A stretch of DNA of 64,000 nt, taken from the NCBI GenBank assembly GCA_034440575.1, contig JAOTOL010001433.1, positions 692,001 through 756,000 on the forward strand. Reading direction: 5' to 3'. Position 1 is the stretch's first letter; the number at the start of each line of letters is the position of its first letter. The position numbers were made by a program, and so were the translations under genes. This stretch comes from Imbricaverruca yamaguchii. Lineage: Eukaryota; Arthropoda; Thecostraca; Neoverrucidae. Below are positions 21,201 through 31,340 of this stretch, piece by piece. The notes below the pieces were generated by a model. The model ran no database searches. It saw only the letters and a list, made by a program, of their open reading frames with translations, and was not told where the DNA came from.

Positions 21201-21773
21201 ATTTTTTGGAGAACTGTTCATTCCCGATGTGCTGACAATCGCCAGTTCGTGGGGGCCCATGGTTGCTTAAATCTATAGGTCAATTTAAAAGGATGCGGCC
21301 AGAAGTGCGTCGGCTATGCCACTCACAGGATACATAACAAATTAATATCAGAATCAAGTTTCAGCCTTTCCAAATTTCGAGACTTTCCAAAGTTGCATAC
21401 TTTCCAAATTTACAGACTTTCCTAATTTCCTGACTTTCCAAATTTACAGACTTAAAATTTCCGCGGATGAACGTTGCATTCCACGTTGCCTCTCCGGACA
21501 GACGAAGCACCGCGCGTGACACGACCACGTCTCGGCCGACAGGGTCGAGAGGCGATGGAGTGGGTGATCGGCAAGATCAACCAGGAGGTGCAGGAGCTGG
21601 CGGCGGCCACGTCGGCCGCCGTCAAGACCACCGACGAGCTGCTGGCCACGGCCAAACACTCGGTGGACGGCATCGCCGAGCGCGCGCGCCAGCTGGGCCA
21701 CCTGACCGACGGCATGACCGTCAAGGCGCAGGAGCTGCCGCTCGGCGAGGCCGCCGGCCGGCGACCGTTGTGA
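15187..21773 (+). CDS. PRELID3B: PRELI domain-containing protein 3B / slowmo (PRELID3B) orthologue, four exons
   Basis: The exons are 15187-15218, 18075-18327, 19483-19656 and 21543-21773, with phases 2, 0, 0 at the junctions, totalling 229 codons. The N-terminus MKIWTSEHVFNHSWETV, then KYPNPMNPAVVGIDVLERRV, ISVDERLVYSPHPED and GREAMEWVI are signatures of the PRELI/MSF1 domain of SLMO/PRELID3 proteins. In the known family this protein pairs with TRIAP1 in the mitochondrial intermembrane space and shuttles phospholipid (phosphatidylserine for PRELID3B) between membranes. The protein is somewhat longer than human PRELID3B (194 residues) because of an extended helical C-terminus. Exon 1 was found by its exact match to the conserved start peptide and a GTAAGT donor. 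Introns carry SINEs and a hAT-type MITE. Confidence in identity is high. Confidence 0.95.
15219..18074 (+). other. PRELID3B intron 1
   Basis: AT-rich, with several TTAGG-type runs (15800-15836, 16379-16397, 16613-16622, 16791-16804), a poly-C run near 16420, a nested palindrome at 17395-17465, and a diverged hairpin-tail fragment at about 17590-17645 ending TAAAGCCCAAATAAG. No additional exon is recognised. Confidence 0.7.
17395..17465. repeat. Nested inverted repeat (cruciform-like)
   Basis: Outer arms of about 22 bp (AATTTCGCTAATATCACAAG / CTTGTGATTTTAGCGAAATT, one indel) enclose an inner near-perfect 20-bp palindrome TCACGCCGAATTCGGTGTGA at 17418-17437. Confidence 0.8.
18075..18327 (+). 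CDS. PRELID3B: PRELID3B exon 2
   Basis: The exon runs from CCACTCGTGG after the CCCGCAG acceptor to ACGAGAAAC before GTGGGT. It encodes HSWETVTQAAWRKYPNPMNP through VDPAARWMELNTRN, the first half of the PRELI domain. Confidence 0.95.
18704..18870 (+). repeat. tRNA-Lys-like SINE
   Basis: The head GGGATAGTTCAGTTGGTGGA (A box) and GGGTTCGAATCTT (B box) lead into the body GCCGAGTCCACCCGCGACCA and the tail GGCGACGCTTTATGACC...GCGTCGTAAAAGA. It lies in PRELID3B intron 2. It lacks a paired acceptor stem and so is not a tRNA gene. Confidence 0.85.
19228..19388 (-). repeat. tRNA-Val-like SINE
   Basis: Minus-strand copy of the 25255-25414 family in PRELID3B intron 2. The head is near 19385 and the tail TTTACGACACGTCGACCG near 19240. 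Confidence 0.85.
19405..19446 (+). mobile_element. 42-bp tail-only retro-insertion
   Basis: A 42-bp segment consisting only of the hairpin tail (CTGCATGACC...GTCGATGCGCCCCTAAAC then TCCAATAA). It is flanked by the 16-bp duplication CCCGGGTCAACATCTG / CCCGGGTCAGCATCTG (19389-19404 and 19447-19462, one mismatch). It sits 20 bp before the exon 3 acceptor of PRELID3B. Confidence 0.8.
19483..19656 (+). CDS. PRELID3B: PRELID3B exon 3
   Basis: Fifty-eight codons, ITFGTSISVDERLVY to GVISSNAGK. The acceptor is GTGGCCGCAG, the donor is AAG followed by GTGGGT, and both ends are phase 0. It covers the second half of the PRELI domain. Confidence 0.95.
19733..20073. mobile_element. hAT-type MITE rich in GAGTCG repeats
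   Basis: A 341-bp element whose ends are inverted: GGACTTGTGCTCGACT on the left and AGTCGAGCACAAGTCTG on the right. It is flanked by GTCCGGAG / GTCGGGAG (19725-19732 and 20074-20081, seven of eight). The interior repeats GAGTCG/CGAATC variants and has no coding capacity. It lies in PRELID3B intron 3. Confidence 0.72.
20082..21542 (+). other. PRELID3B intron 3, remainder
   Basis: No exon or assignable element. A short homopurine/homopyrimidine run (T stretch near 20242) and repeated CTTTCCAAATTT-type phrases at 21364-21450 are present. Confidence 0.6.
21543..21773 (+). CDS. PRELID3B: PRELID3B exon 4 (terminal)
   Basis: Starts GGTCGAGAGGCGATGGAGTG after CGACAG, encoding GREAMEWVIGKINQEVQEL, and ends EAAGRRPL with TGA at 21771-21773. 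After the conserved helix the C-terminus is a long Ala/Glu-rich helical tail absent from the shorter vertebrate protein. Confidence 0.94.
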   Translation, partial: GREAMEWVIGKINQEVQELAAATSAAVKTTDELLATAKHSVDGIAERARQLGHLTDGMTVKAQELPLGEAAGRRPL

Positions 21774-22645
21774 GCGTCGCCCCGCCTAGGCCAGCTTCGA
21801 ATTCGCCCGGCTCGGCCGGGCGGTAGTCTAGTGTGCAGCGCGGGACGCGTGGCGCCGCCGCGAGGTGGCGACCCGCGCGTCGATGGCGCGTGTCCGGTGT
21901 TGCCATAATGCGTCACGGCGGGGTGGCGTGCGTCGGCGTTTTGCTTTCTTGTACGGGCTGTCGACCGCGTGATATCTTGCCGTGATTAGGCATGAGTGAA
22001 TGTACAAAATATGGGCAGGTTAAGTTGGCGGTGATCGTGACATTTTGTGACGTTTGTACCCTGAGCTGTGACCTGGGAATGTGTGTTGCGCACGTTTTTA
22101 CCGTCGAAAGATAGATTCTTTGAGCACCCTCTATATAAAGATATGTTCCATGAGCATCCTATATAAAGATATATTTCATGAGCATCCTCTATATAAAGAT
22201 ATATCCTATGCGTACCACATTCTATGAGTATTCTATGAGCATGGTGGGCAGCGATTTTGAATTACCTTCAGATTTTCTCTTTGCTTCTTTGCTTTCCTGT
22301 CGCTGGCCGTAGTCCCCCCAGCGATGGTTGTTGTGGAGTATCTGCCAGTGATGTCACCATGTGGGTACGACGGAGACGACTGACCACAGGCGTGCCGACC
22401 GACGTGCCGAGCCCACATGCAATTTACGCCGCCTCGTGCCGCTCAAAGGGAGAGTGCGTTTTGGAGTGAGGTGTGCTTGCTCGCGACGTACACAGGAATG
22501 GATGGAGGTGGCATGTATCCCGTGTACATCGATGAGAATTGAGTGCACCCCTCGTTCATCAGTGGCAAGCTTAGCCCGCATGCGTTCACGGGTGAACAAG
22601 CTATCCACCGATGGGGACGGGGGCGTCCTGCATCCTGTATCCACT
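21774..22645. other. Region downstream of PRELID3B
   Basis: Presumably includes the PRELID3B 3' UTR, but no AATAAA is evident close to the stop. A four-copy tandem repeat of about 30 bp (core CTCTATATAAAGATATAT) lies at about 22119-22210. No gene is seen. Confidence 0.55.
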
Positions 22646-22819
22646 CAGGGGTCGCGGTAGCTCAATCTGTACGGCGTCGGACTCTTGACCGCAGGGTCGT
22701 GGGTTCGCGTCCCGCAGCCGGAAGGATTGCCGAGTCCGCCCACGACCGATCGGCGAGAGCGATTGGCGACGCTGTGTAATCTGGCAGTCGAGCGCGTTGT
22801 AGAAAGAGCCCGTGGTTCT
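22646..22819 (+). repeat. tRNA-Lys-like SINE
   Basis: Starts GGTCGCGGTAGCTCAA, with B box GGGTTCGCGTCCC and body GAGTCCGCCCACGACCGATC. It is flanked by the 10-bp duplication TGTATCCACT (22636-22645 and 22820-22829). Confidence 0.85.
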
Positions 22820-22829
22820 TGTATCCACT

Positions 22830-23344
22830 AGTGGAAGACGTGCACCTCGTATCCAAACAATGTGCCCGGCTCACAACATTCGGCGGGGAGCACGCAATGG
22901 GAAGACATAGACGTCTGAAACAAAATATTGCTTGTCATTCGAGTCCAATCGGCCGAAGTTATCCTATCGTAGGGACCTGTTTTTGTTGATGCGGTGACCA
23001 TCAGTTCCCAACAGCTTCGCGTGCACGAAGAGTCGTGTATTTGATCAGAGCCGTAGGCCTTCAGCAAATGTCAACAGCACCGTGCAACTTTTCAGCAAGA
23101 AAGGTATAAAATATTGTGGAGGGGATGATGTTCTGTAGTGCAGAAATCATGCGACCTGTTCTGTTGTTGTTGAAAACCTGCCGCAGCCGATGATTGCCCG
23201 ATAATCTACCGATGGGAGTCGCTGGCGCCTGTTGTACCCACCGCTGCGGGGGCGCGGTCGTGTGTCGTGTCCGCGAGCCGGGCCGGTCTGTGCGCGGCGT
23301 GTCGCGGCTCGCCACCGTCAGCGTCGACTGCGTGACGTCGCGCG
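22830..23344. other. Unassigned intergenic sequence
   Basis: No coding or repeat feature recognised. GC content rises sharply from about 23220. Confidence 0.5.
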
Positions 23345-23357
23345 TGACGTGACGTCA
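23345..23357. promoter_or_regulatory. Overlapping CRE-like sites
   Basis: TGACGTGACGTCA combines a half site with a perfect CRE palindrome (TGACGTCA at 23350-23357). It is set in a near-symmetric CGCG context. A regulatory role is inferred only from the motif. Confidence 0.4.
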
Positions 23358-23388
23358 CGCGCGCCGGTGATCGCCGAGCCGACGGCGC

Positions 23389-23660
23389 GGATCCACCCAC
23401 TGGGATCCCACGGCGCGACAATACACAGCCGACCGTGACGCGTGTGTCTGGGAGCCGGCCCGCCGCCCGCCGGGTATTTATACCCGGCGGGCGGCGGATC
23501 CACCCGCTGGGATCCCACGGCGCGACAATACACGGCCACTACGTGTTGGGGGCCCCTTGCCACCCGCTGGGATCCCACGGCGCGACAATACACGGCCGAT
23601 CGTGACGCGTGTGTCTGGGAGCAGGCCCGCCGCCCGCCGGGTATTTATACCCGGCGGCGG
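23389..23660. repeat. GC-rich local duplication with TATTTATA palindromes
   Basis: The block CTGGGATCCCACGGCGCGAC occurs three times, starting near 23399, 23506 and 23566. Two copies are followed by a palindrome whose GC arms enclose TTTA. At 23460-23497 the arms are 17 bp; near 23632-23660 they are shortened by a 2-base deletion. Confidence 0.85.
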
Positions 23661-23777
23661 CGGCGCGTCAGCACAGGTCACCGACTTGGGAACGGCGGGC
23701 GAGGACGAGCGGTCATCAGGTCATTGTTGTCAAAGGCCAGTATGCGGTCAATGTGCGTACTAGCATGAGTATGCATG

Positions 23778-23915
23778 TTGACGCTTTCAACAAGCACGCT
23801 TCGATGTTGTATATCGCCGACACCAACGATCGTTAATTGCTGTCTAAACACAGTTATGGGCGCAAAATGACCCTGGCAGTCGACGCGCCCCTAAACTCCA
23901 ATTCATCATCACCGT
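23778..23915 (+). mobile_element. LINE 3' end, 5'-truncated
   Basis: It matches the end of the LINE fragment at 52505-52675: TTCAACAAGCACGCTTCGAT, the AACACAGTTATGGGCGC hairpin tail, GTCGACGCGCCCCTAAAC and a TCATCATC terminal repeat. Another tail copy follows at about 23935-24006. Confidence 0.8.
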
Positions 23916-24015
23916 GAAGCACTAGGATAAACGTTATGGGCGCGAACGATCAACCCTGGTCGATGCGCCCTAAAGCCCAAATAACTAACCAATTCATCAT
24001 CATCGTGTGAACTCT

Positions 24016-25254
24016 AATTCGATTTTGATATTGATCATAATTGCGATGTAAGCCCTGGGCTGCTAGTGTGGGAAGAAAGACACTGTGGCGTCCCCTCTCA
24101 TCCGCACACTCGGCGTATTACCGGGTCTGTTCCGCGTCGCTTGGCATTGAGCAGAAGGTAACGGCATGACTCAGCATTCTACGTTGTGACGTCACACTGT
24201 CTGGGAACAGGCGGACACTGGAATAACGCCGGAAGGTCCGGTTAAGTCGGGGCGGGGCCGGTTGGGGATGTGCAGCGCTCTCGTCGAGCCCTGGCAGTTT
24301 GCTGATGGGTAGCGTAGCAGTGGGTGGTCTACCTGCGAAGAACACTGATGTTTTTGGCGACGGACGTTGGTGGGGCGTGAACGTGTGCGCTCGCGCCCGG
24401 ATGAACCTTCGGCTTGTGTTCGACTGTGTAGCGCCGTGCCTGCGGGTGGTTAAACCGACACGTGAACAGTGCTGGACGATGTCGCAGATGTAGCAGTACC
24501 GCGCCCGCAGACGTTCGTCAGTATGTTCGTCAGTGTCGGTTGGCCGCTCGTGATCTCACTCTCGTGTCGCAGGCGAGAAAGCACTCGAACACAGGCCATT
24601 GTTGATCCGGCGCGCCGGAGCGATGCCCGAACACATGAGGCCGACGCTCGCTCAGTTGCGTAACACGTGTTGTTGTCTCGCGCTGCCGTACCACCTGGAC
24701 ACTGTACCTCCCCCGCACCCCCCCCCCCCCGCTCCGGCTAACGAGGCACGGTCAGCCAGCCGCAGCTGGGGATGACACACGTGTGCTGTTGGTGCGGGCG
24801 ATGTGATGGGAAATACGGCCATGGACGTCCGTCCGTCCTGAAGATGGATTTCTGCTGCGGACGATCTCCTCACGTGGAGGATCCACATCGCTCGTTTTGG
24901 AAATGCAGACAATTTAGACTCCGAAATGCAATATCTCCAAGAGCACAATTCTCTCGAAACTTTCTCCTGCTTGCCATGCGCTGTGTATGCATTGCACTGT
25001 TGAAATTATACCACTTCTATGACATGAATATAATTTGAGCAATTGAAATTGCGTCCAGAAGCGAATTGTCTGGGCACCGACAATCGTCCTCACCCTGCTC
25101 TCTCCGGGACCGTTTCGGTGCAGGATTGCGGCGGCCTGCCGCCGTATCTTTCCGACACGCTACGAACAGTTCACAGTGCAAACTCGTGGTGATAGGACGG
25201 TTCGTCAGTGCGTTTATTCACGCTAACTTACGGCCTTTGGCATCCGCTATCACG
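24016..25254. other. Intergenic sequence with CRE site
   Basis: A perfect TGACGTCA lies at 24187-24194. A poly-C run lies near 24720. No gene is recognised. NUP153 exon 1 could lie in this broader GC-rich region but could not be identified. Confidence 0.45.
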
Positions 25255-25414
25255 GGGACGAGTAGTCTAGGGGCAGGTTGCTCGTCTCACAATCGAAAGG
25301 TTGTGGGTTCGAGTCTCACCTGTCGCTACTCTTCGCCCGCGACCAATCAGCGTGAGAGATTGGCGACGCTACATGACTCAACGGTCGATGTGTCGTAAAA
25401 CCAACGACCAACCA
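25255..25414 (+). repeat. tRNA-Val-like SINE, best-preserved copy
   Basis: A 160-bp copy flanked by a perfect 15-bp duplication GCATCCGCTATCACG (25240-25254 and 25415-25429). Order of parts: tRNA-like head (TAGTCTAGGGGCAGG; B box GGTTCGAGTCTC), body with GACCAATCAGCGTGAGAGAT, then the tail hairpin GGCGACGCTACATGACTCAA...GTGTCGTAAAACC. It is a useful reference for the family. Confidence 0.93.
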
Positions 25415-25530
25415 GCATCCGCTATCACGTTCTTCGAACGGACCAAGTAGGCTGACGAGTCTGTGCGCTGCTCGAGTCACAGAGGCATCGCGGAACCGCG
25501 GCGGCGGCGCCGCCACAATGCCGACGGCTC

Positions 25531-25555
25531 TGACGTCAGGGCTGCGATGACGTCA
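25531..25555. promoter_or_regulatory. Pair of CRE palindromes
   Basis: Two perfect TGACGTCA sites (25531-25538 and 25548-25555) are spaced 9 bp apart in a CpG-rich setting. Function is inferred from the motif only. Confidence 0.4.
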
Positions 25556-25960
25556 GCGGTCCGCCAAGGTCGCGCCGGAGACCATGTGATACAGTGGGGC
25601 GTGTGCGTGCTGACGTGCTGCGCCACGGCCGTTCGCCCGCGTGCGGCCTTGAACTCGGAAAGTTGGCCGAGTTCCGGCCCGCAAATGTGCTGCCAAGGTC
25701 GTGCCAAGAAAGTGGTCTCCAGGTGCGACAGGGGCGGATCCAGAAGTTGCCATGTGGAGCTCCCATATGGAGGTTGGCAGTTCCTCGGAGCCTTCGACTG
25801 AAAATGTGTTGAGCAGGGGGAGGAGACGTTATTCTCGAGCATACACTGATGGGGCCACTTTCCTCTCACAAGACGCGAGACGCTTTTGGCTGCAAAATCA
25901 GAAGCCGCTCATAGAGCTTCACAGCGATGTAGGGGTCATGTTACTCTATGCCAAGAGGCT

Positions 25961-26025
25961 ATGTTCCTCTATGCCAAGAGACTATTAGCTCATAGAGGTC
26001 ATAACCTCTTGGCATAGAGGAACAT
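25961..26025. repeat. Perfect 20-bp inverted repeat
   Basis: ATGTTCCTCTATGCCAAGAG at 25961-25980 and its exact reverse complement at 26006-26025, loop 25 bp. A partial direct copy of the arm precedes it at about 25940-25957. Confidence 0.9.
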
Positions 26026-26495
26026 TTCCCAATGTACCACCGGTATCCGCACGTGAGATGCGACAGTTTCTGTTCGGATAGCACGACCCGTTGAAAGGGC
26101 TCAGAATGGTTTTAAAAAAAGAGCCCAGACACGATAGCTTTTGCAAAGTAACCATATTCTGATTTTGAACATGTTAATTATATCAAAATCTATTGATCGC
26201 TTCTGTGAAAGACTTTGCTTGTTTTGTCCAGAGAAATAGCGCCCCTCCAGAAACAGCTCTACCCATAAAAACCCAGGATTTGGCCTTGTGATCTGCGTCA
26301 AGTCCGGTCAAATTCTTCCCATTTCTATTCACCTGCTGGAACCGTGGTTAAGAAACGAAAAATTACACACAGTTTGCTTCTGATCCCGGTCCACGATGAC
26401 CAGCCATCAGCCATGTGTCGTCAGCTGCAGCGCATTTGTTCATTTTGCTTCAATCCACAGATTGTCACAGAGCCGGGGCCCCGTTTTAGCTCGTC

Positions 26496-26770
26496 AGTCT
26501 CGGGCTGCGGTGAACGTTGGTGGAAGAAGCACAGCAGTCCGGCTGTATGACTGCAATAACATCCTCGGTACAGTCGCAGGCAGGTACATAGGTGAACGTT
26601 GGTGGAGACTGGAGAAGCACATTAGCCCAGCTGTACGACGGATACACCATCAGTCGTACATTCTCACCATCCTCCGTACAGTCGCAGACAGGTACATAGG
26701 TGAACGTTGGTGGAGACTACTGGAGAAACACAGTAGCCCAGCTGTATGATCGACGCACCATCCTCCGTAC
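26496..26770. repeat. Three-copy tandem repeat of about 110 bp
   Basis: The phrase GTGAACGTTGGTGGA recurs at about 26509, 26592 and 26700 with matching downstream CAGCTGTA and ATCCTCCGTACAGTCGCAG segments. No coding potential. Confidence 0.8.
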
Positions 26771-28499
26771 AATCTCAGGCAGGTGCATATATCGGTTGTG
26801 GCCATGGGTGCACACGGGCGGATATTTGCCGTGTAGGTCTGTGCGAGCAGTCCAGCTGAATTTGCACTGTTCCCGCGGTACATGTGTTAAGACAGCCCAT
26901 GCGGCCACGACTGGCCACATGGGTGGGTAATTATTGTAATGACTTGGATGGGCGTTAATATGGCGGTGGGTTAAATATTGTTTATGTTATGTGGGGGAGG
27001 GTGTTGCCTAAAGGGGGTGCGAAACGCATTAGTTATAGTGAGGCTGCGGGGGAACGACGGATGGACGGGGGACTGCTGGTACTTGCTGTCGCTCCGCCCG
27101 CACGCGCAATGGCCGCATGAATGTCGCCTGGCTCATCGGTGCATGTCCTGCATGCCACCGCGCTATCGCAACGCCGCCATGCTCGACTACGGAGTCATTT
27201 AAAGACGACACCTCAAACGTATCGACGCCAAGAAAGTCCAGGCGCGGGAGGCCCTTAGGGAGCTGCGGGAAGGCGGCAATGACGTGCCGGGAAGGACATC
27301 GGCTTGACTTCGATGGACGGAAGGACTGGACGCTGAAGATAGCGGTGGGGGAAGTGACCAGCTCACCCCTGTTCCAGGAGGATCACTACTCGTGGAGCTA
27401 GCCGGGGGGCTGCCCTCCAGGCAGATGAGACTGCCACGCCGCCGAGGACGCCAATGTCTGGTGCAGTGGATGCGGGAACACGGCGTCGACAGACCATCAT
27501 GATATTGGAGGCGACTCACCAACACAACAGCGGCATCTGGGGCGGCGTATTCAATTCGTGGGGTGCTGGGCAGGTCGCTGAATTGGCTGCTGTGCGGTTC
27601 ACTCAACGAACTTCCTCTCCGCCACCTGATCATAAACCTGGACGGGCCACCAGCAGGGACACGGCTTGGTGAGTACTGTATCATTACGTCAACATGTGTT
27701 GCAAGATTCGAATGTGTCGAAATGAATTTTGTCATCGACTGCACTGTCTTCATCGATCACTGAAGGGATATAGTCCTGTATCACTTTGTGTATGTATCAC
27801 TGATTGATATTAGTTTTGTTTTATCTTAAATGTTTTTTTGTCCAGTTGAAGCACTGTTATCATTTGCATTCTAAATAGCCATATCGCCGTACGCCCTAGT
27901 CCCTGAAATATTTTAAGTAACGTTATGCTGCCGCATGGCTAACAACCATCCATTTCGACGACTAACTACCCATTCACGATATCGGCCCTGGACAGGCCCT
28001 CGCGACTGCCACCGGTGCCGCGGTCGCGATCCCATGGGCCGCCTGTCGGGCTGACGGGGAGGTGGGGCAGACCTGTCCACCGACCGCGGTACGGGTACGA
28101 CATGGTGGCACGATCGTCCGGGCCGTGACGACGCCGCCACATGGACACGCCGACTGTGGTGCCAGCTGCGGCTGCCGGCCTGCCGCCGGGGTGACACCCA
28201 CGTGGCGGACGATCGTACACTGGTGGCGCACGGTGCAGCTGGCGCCGCAGGGGGGCCTGGGCATCGGCTCTTGGGGCGCTCTGCCGATGGGGGCTCAGAC
28301 CGGGGGTCAGGCGTTTGGTTTGCCCCGGGACTGCCCTGTCTGAGTGGACGGGGGACTGCTCCGGCTCTTTGTATGTGCTACCGGGTTATTGGGTGGCCGT
28401 TGGGTCTGTATTTATGGCCTGGTGATGTACACTGGCCACATAGTGGTGACTGGCGAATATTTTACTTTTATCCTATACTGTCCCGGGGGGTGGCGCCGA
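26771..28499. other. Unassigned GC-rich to mixed intergenic sequence
   Basis: Several open frames exist on both strands, but none shows family motifs or exon-like conservation. No repeat was identified with confidence. Confidence 0.45.
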
Positions 28500-28642
28500 A
28501 TTTATAAATTTTTTTTGAAAAATATGAGAGAGAAAAAAAGGGGTTTAAAAAAAAAAAAACAAACCCCCCCCGGCGGGAAAAAAAAAAAAAAAATAACAAA
28601 AACTTATAAAAAAAAAAAAAAAAAAAAAAAATTTTTTTTTAA

Positions 28643-28675
<33 letters not shown>

Positions 28676-28692
28676 CAAAAAAAAAAAAAAGT
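28500..28692. repeat. Long A-rich homopolymer tract
   Basis: Nearly pure A with short runs of C, G and T. The stretch is unlike its surroundings and looks like either a poly-A locus or poor consensus sequence. Confidence 0.8.
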
Positions 28693-29052
28693 GGGTATCC
28701 TACATGTTAGCTGCGGGCCAAGTCAGGGCTCCCGGGCCCCTGATCTCCGTGGTCGGGCCCAACTCACTCCAGTGAAATCGCACTTCCTGTCGCTTACGTA
28801 TTACCGACGGGGAAGCTCGAAAGGCTGGTCCCATTCGAGGGAATTGTAGCGTGGCACAGATCGCCCCCCCCCTCAGTGATACAGCTTCACCTCACCTTGT
28901 GAGACGAGACCGCGGTATCTGCGGCATGATTCAGAACCCTTTGAGTTTCATATGTCCATATCTCTCTCATTCTCACCCTGGCTCTCACTCTCACCCAATC
29001 TCTCTATTTTTTATCTCTCTCTGTCTCTCTCCACCCATCAGTCTGTCTCAGT

Positions 29053-29212
29053 GGGGACGCATAGGCTAGGGGTAAGCTACCCGTCTCACGATCGAAAGAT
29101 TGTGGGCTCGAGTCTCACATGTTGCTTCTCTTCGCCCGCAACCGATCGGCATGAGAAATTGGCGACGCTACATGACTCAACGGTCGACGTGTCGTAAAAA
29201 CAACCACCAGTA
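29053..29212 (+). repeat. tRNA-Val-like SINE
   Basis: Copy of the 25255-25414 family. It is flanked by the 9-bp duplication TGTCTCAGT (29044-29052 and 29213-29221). Confidence 0.88.
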
Positions 29213-29659
29213 TGTCTCAGTCATAGGTTCAGCTATAGCTATACAGTACAGCTATAGGGTCAGTTATAGTCACTTTATGAAGTTGGTTGGGAGCCAAATG
29301 ACCTTTTTGATGGCCAAAGATGCCCAGAAAGCAATTTGTAACTAATGTCGGGAAGATTCAGGTGACGCCCAACAGCAGTCAGTCCCGGACGCCTCAATTC
29401 CTTCACACGTTGAACCCTGGCGAGGTGTTCAGAAGCATTAGCAAGGTAGCGCTCTAAAGGTAGGTAGCAAGGTAGCGCTCATTCCGCTGTGTCCGGACGG
29501 GTGGGGGTAGGTATGTTTTTGAAATATAATAACAAGTTTTTATGCATGCAATTTTATGTGATGAATATGATAATTTAATGTGGCTTGGTTTGTGATAAAT
29601 TATCTAACTTTGTGGAAATTGTCATAAATATATCAATTTATGTTGTTTTTTTTACTGTT

Positions 29660-31090
29660 CTCGACATGGCAAACGCGGCTAACTTCTCAATCACATTTCG
29701 CCCTTACCGGTGCGCCATTTTTAATATCGGACTGCGTCCGATATCATGTTTTAGCGCACTGAACATCTTGAAATGTGTATCTCGTACCACCTATGGTGCA
29801 GATCGGGAAACGCTTATGCTACTGTGCCGTTCGCTTGTACGCTCAAAACTTGACTACGCCTGTTTTATCTATGACGGTACCGCTGCAACAAACAAACGTA
29901 AACTGGACATTATCCATCACACCGCCATCCGCATTGCAACCGGAGCATTTTGCACCTCACTCACCACGAGCCTCCTAGCAGAAACGCACGAGGCACCACT
30001 ATGTCTGCGCAGAGAAAGACTCGGAATGCGATACGCTTGGAAGCTTCGGCAGTTCTCTGACCACCCGACCTACTGGTATGTTTTTTTTTGCACAACTACA
30101 GAACATTTTTCCAGGGGAACGTCATTTGAACGTCGCCCCGTTCGGCATACGCATTCGAAAGCTCCTCCAAGAAAACCGAGTGAAACTTAAAGGAATCTTG
30201 AGGGCCCAGGACATGGAGACACCCCCATGGGAGTTGATAGTACCGGACGTGGATGTGTCCCTCGCCAAGACAAGAAAGGCTGAAGTGGCTCCAGAAGATT
30301 TTCGGGCGCTGGCCCTAGGACGCATCACATCGTTTCCGGAATGGGTAACAACCTATGCGGACGGGTCTCGAACGGATGATGGAGTGGGCAGTGCTTTTGT
30401 TTGTGGATCCACCGTCCGATCGTTTTCCCTCCCGACGTACTCATCCGTATACTCGTCAGAACTTGTCGCCATTCTGAAAGCTCTGCGCTATATAAAGGTG
30501 TCAGAATGTGATTGACACGTTATATTCACAGACACTTTTAGAAGTCGGTTGGCTCTGGACAAATTTTACCCATCCAAACCCCTTTTTCGTGATATCTTGA
30601 ACCGTCTTACTGCTATGCATCGCCTGGGACGACGGGTGGTCCTGTGTTTGCTCCCTAGCCGTGTGGGAATTTCAGGAAAAGAGTGGGCAGATGCCGCGGC
30701 GAAGCGGGCGGCGTGTGCTCCATGCACCAGGTCATTACCACTCCCTGCCACTGACCATTTCCGAGAAATATCTATTTTCCTCCTAGACAAGTGGCAGGCA
30801 ATGTGGGACGCGACACCTACAAACAAGCTGAAGGTCATCAAGCAACGGCTGGGTCCATGGGGCTCATCCTGCCGTAAGTATAGGAAAGAAGAAGTTACTC
30901 TGTGCCGCCTCCGCATAGGGCACACTTATGCGACTCACGGTTACCTTCTGTGCGGGGACAACAAACCGCAGTGCCCGAGATGTCGTGCACCTCTGACAGT
31001 TCGCTGTGCTGCTTTCGTGCCCATTTTATTCTCACACACGCAGACGTCATTTTGGGTCTGCCTAAGTGGTGTCCCCTAGTGATATCCTGC
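29660..31090 (+). pseudogene. Degenerate non-LTR retrotransposon ORF2 (RT end and RNase H)
   Basis: The reading frame is broken by shifts and stops but shows ordered LINE features. First comes the reverse-transcriptase C-terminal region (GADRETLMLLCRSLVRSKLD, IIHHTAIRIATGAF). Then an RNase H-like domain (YADGSRTDDGVGSAF, SVYSSELVAILKALRYI, then SRVGISGKEWADAAAKRA). Then a C-terminal zinc-binding region (LGPWGSSCRKYRKEEVTLC, RLRIGHTYATHGYLLC, CPRCRAPLTV). RT plus RNase H and this RLRIGHT motif point to the I-type group of LINEs. Breaks near 30061-30125 and at 30512 show it is dead. The same family provides fragments at 23778, 50190, 52130 and, on the minus strand, 63560. Confidence 0.85.
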
Positions 31091-31259
31091 CAAACGAATC
31101 TAGCATTGTGCAATAGGTACGACTGGCCGATTTCTTGTCTGAAGCGTCATTTTCAACCATATATACTCCTCACTAAAATACTATTCTTCTCCCTTTTTTA
31201 AATCAGCAAACTAGAGCCATATAGACTGTAGCCCAGATGTGAACCTTGGCTCTGTATCT

Positions 31260-31340
31260 AATCGCGTTTGACTGTCTTGAGTTGTGGGCGCAATATGACG
31301 ATAGCAGCCGAGACGCCCGAAAACCCAAATAACAAACAAG
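31260..31340 (+). repeat. Solo hairpin-tail fragment
   Basis: GTGGGCGCAATATGACGATA...GAGACGCCCGAAAACCC then AAATAACAAAC matches the LINE/SINE 3' tail consensus, including the GGGCG/CGCCC stem ends. Confidence 0.6.

Noticed and set aside
21444..21916. Minus-strand frames over PRELID3B exon 4
   Set aside because: They overlap a firmly identified exon and show only GC-driven composition.
27199..27753. 184-codon minus-strand frame as a gene
   Set aside because: Composition is low-complexity Ser/Pro/Arg and I see no motif, splice logic or homology.
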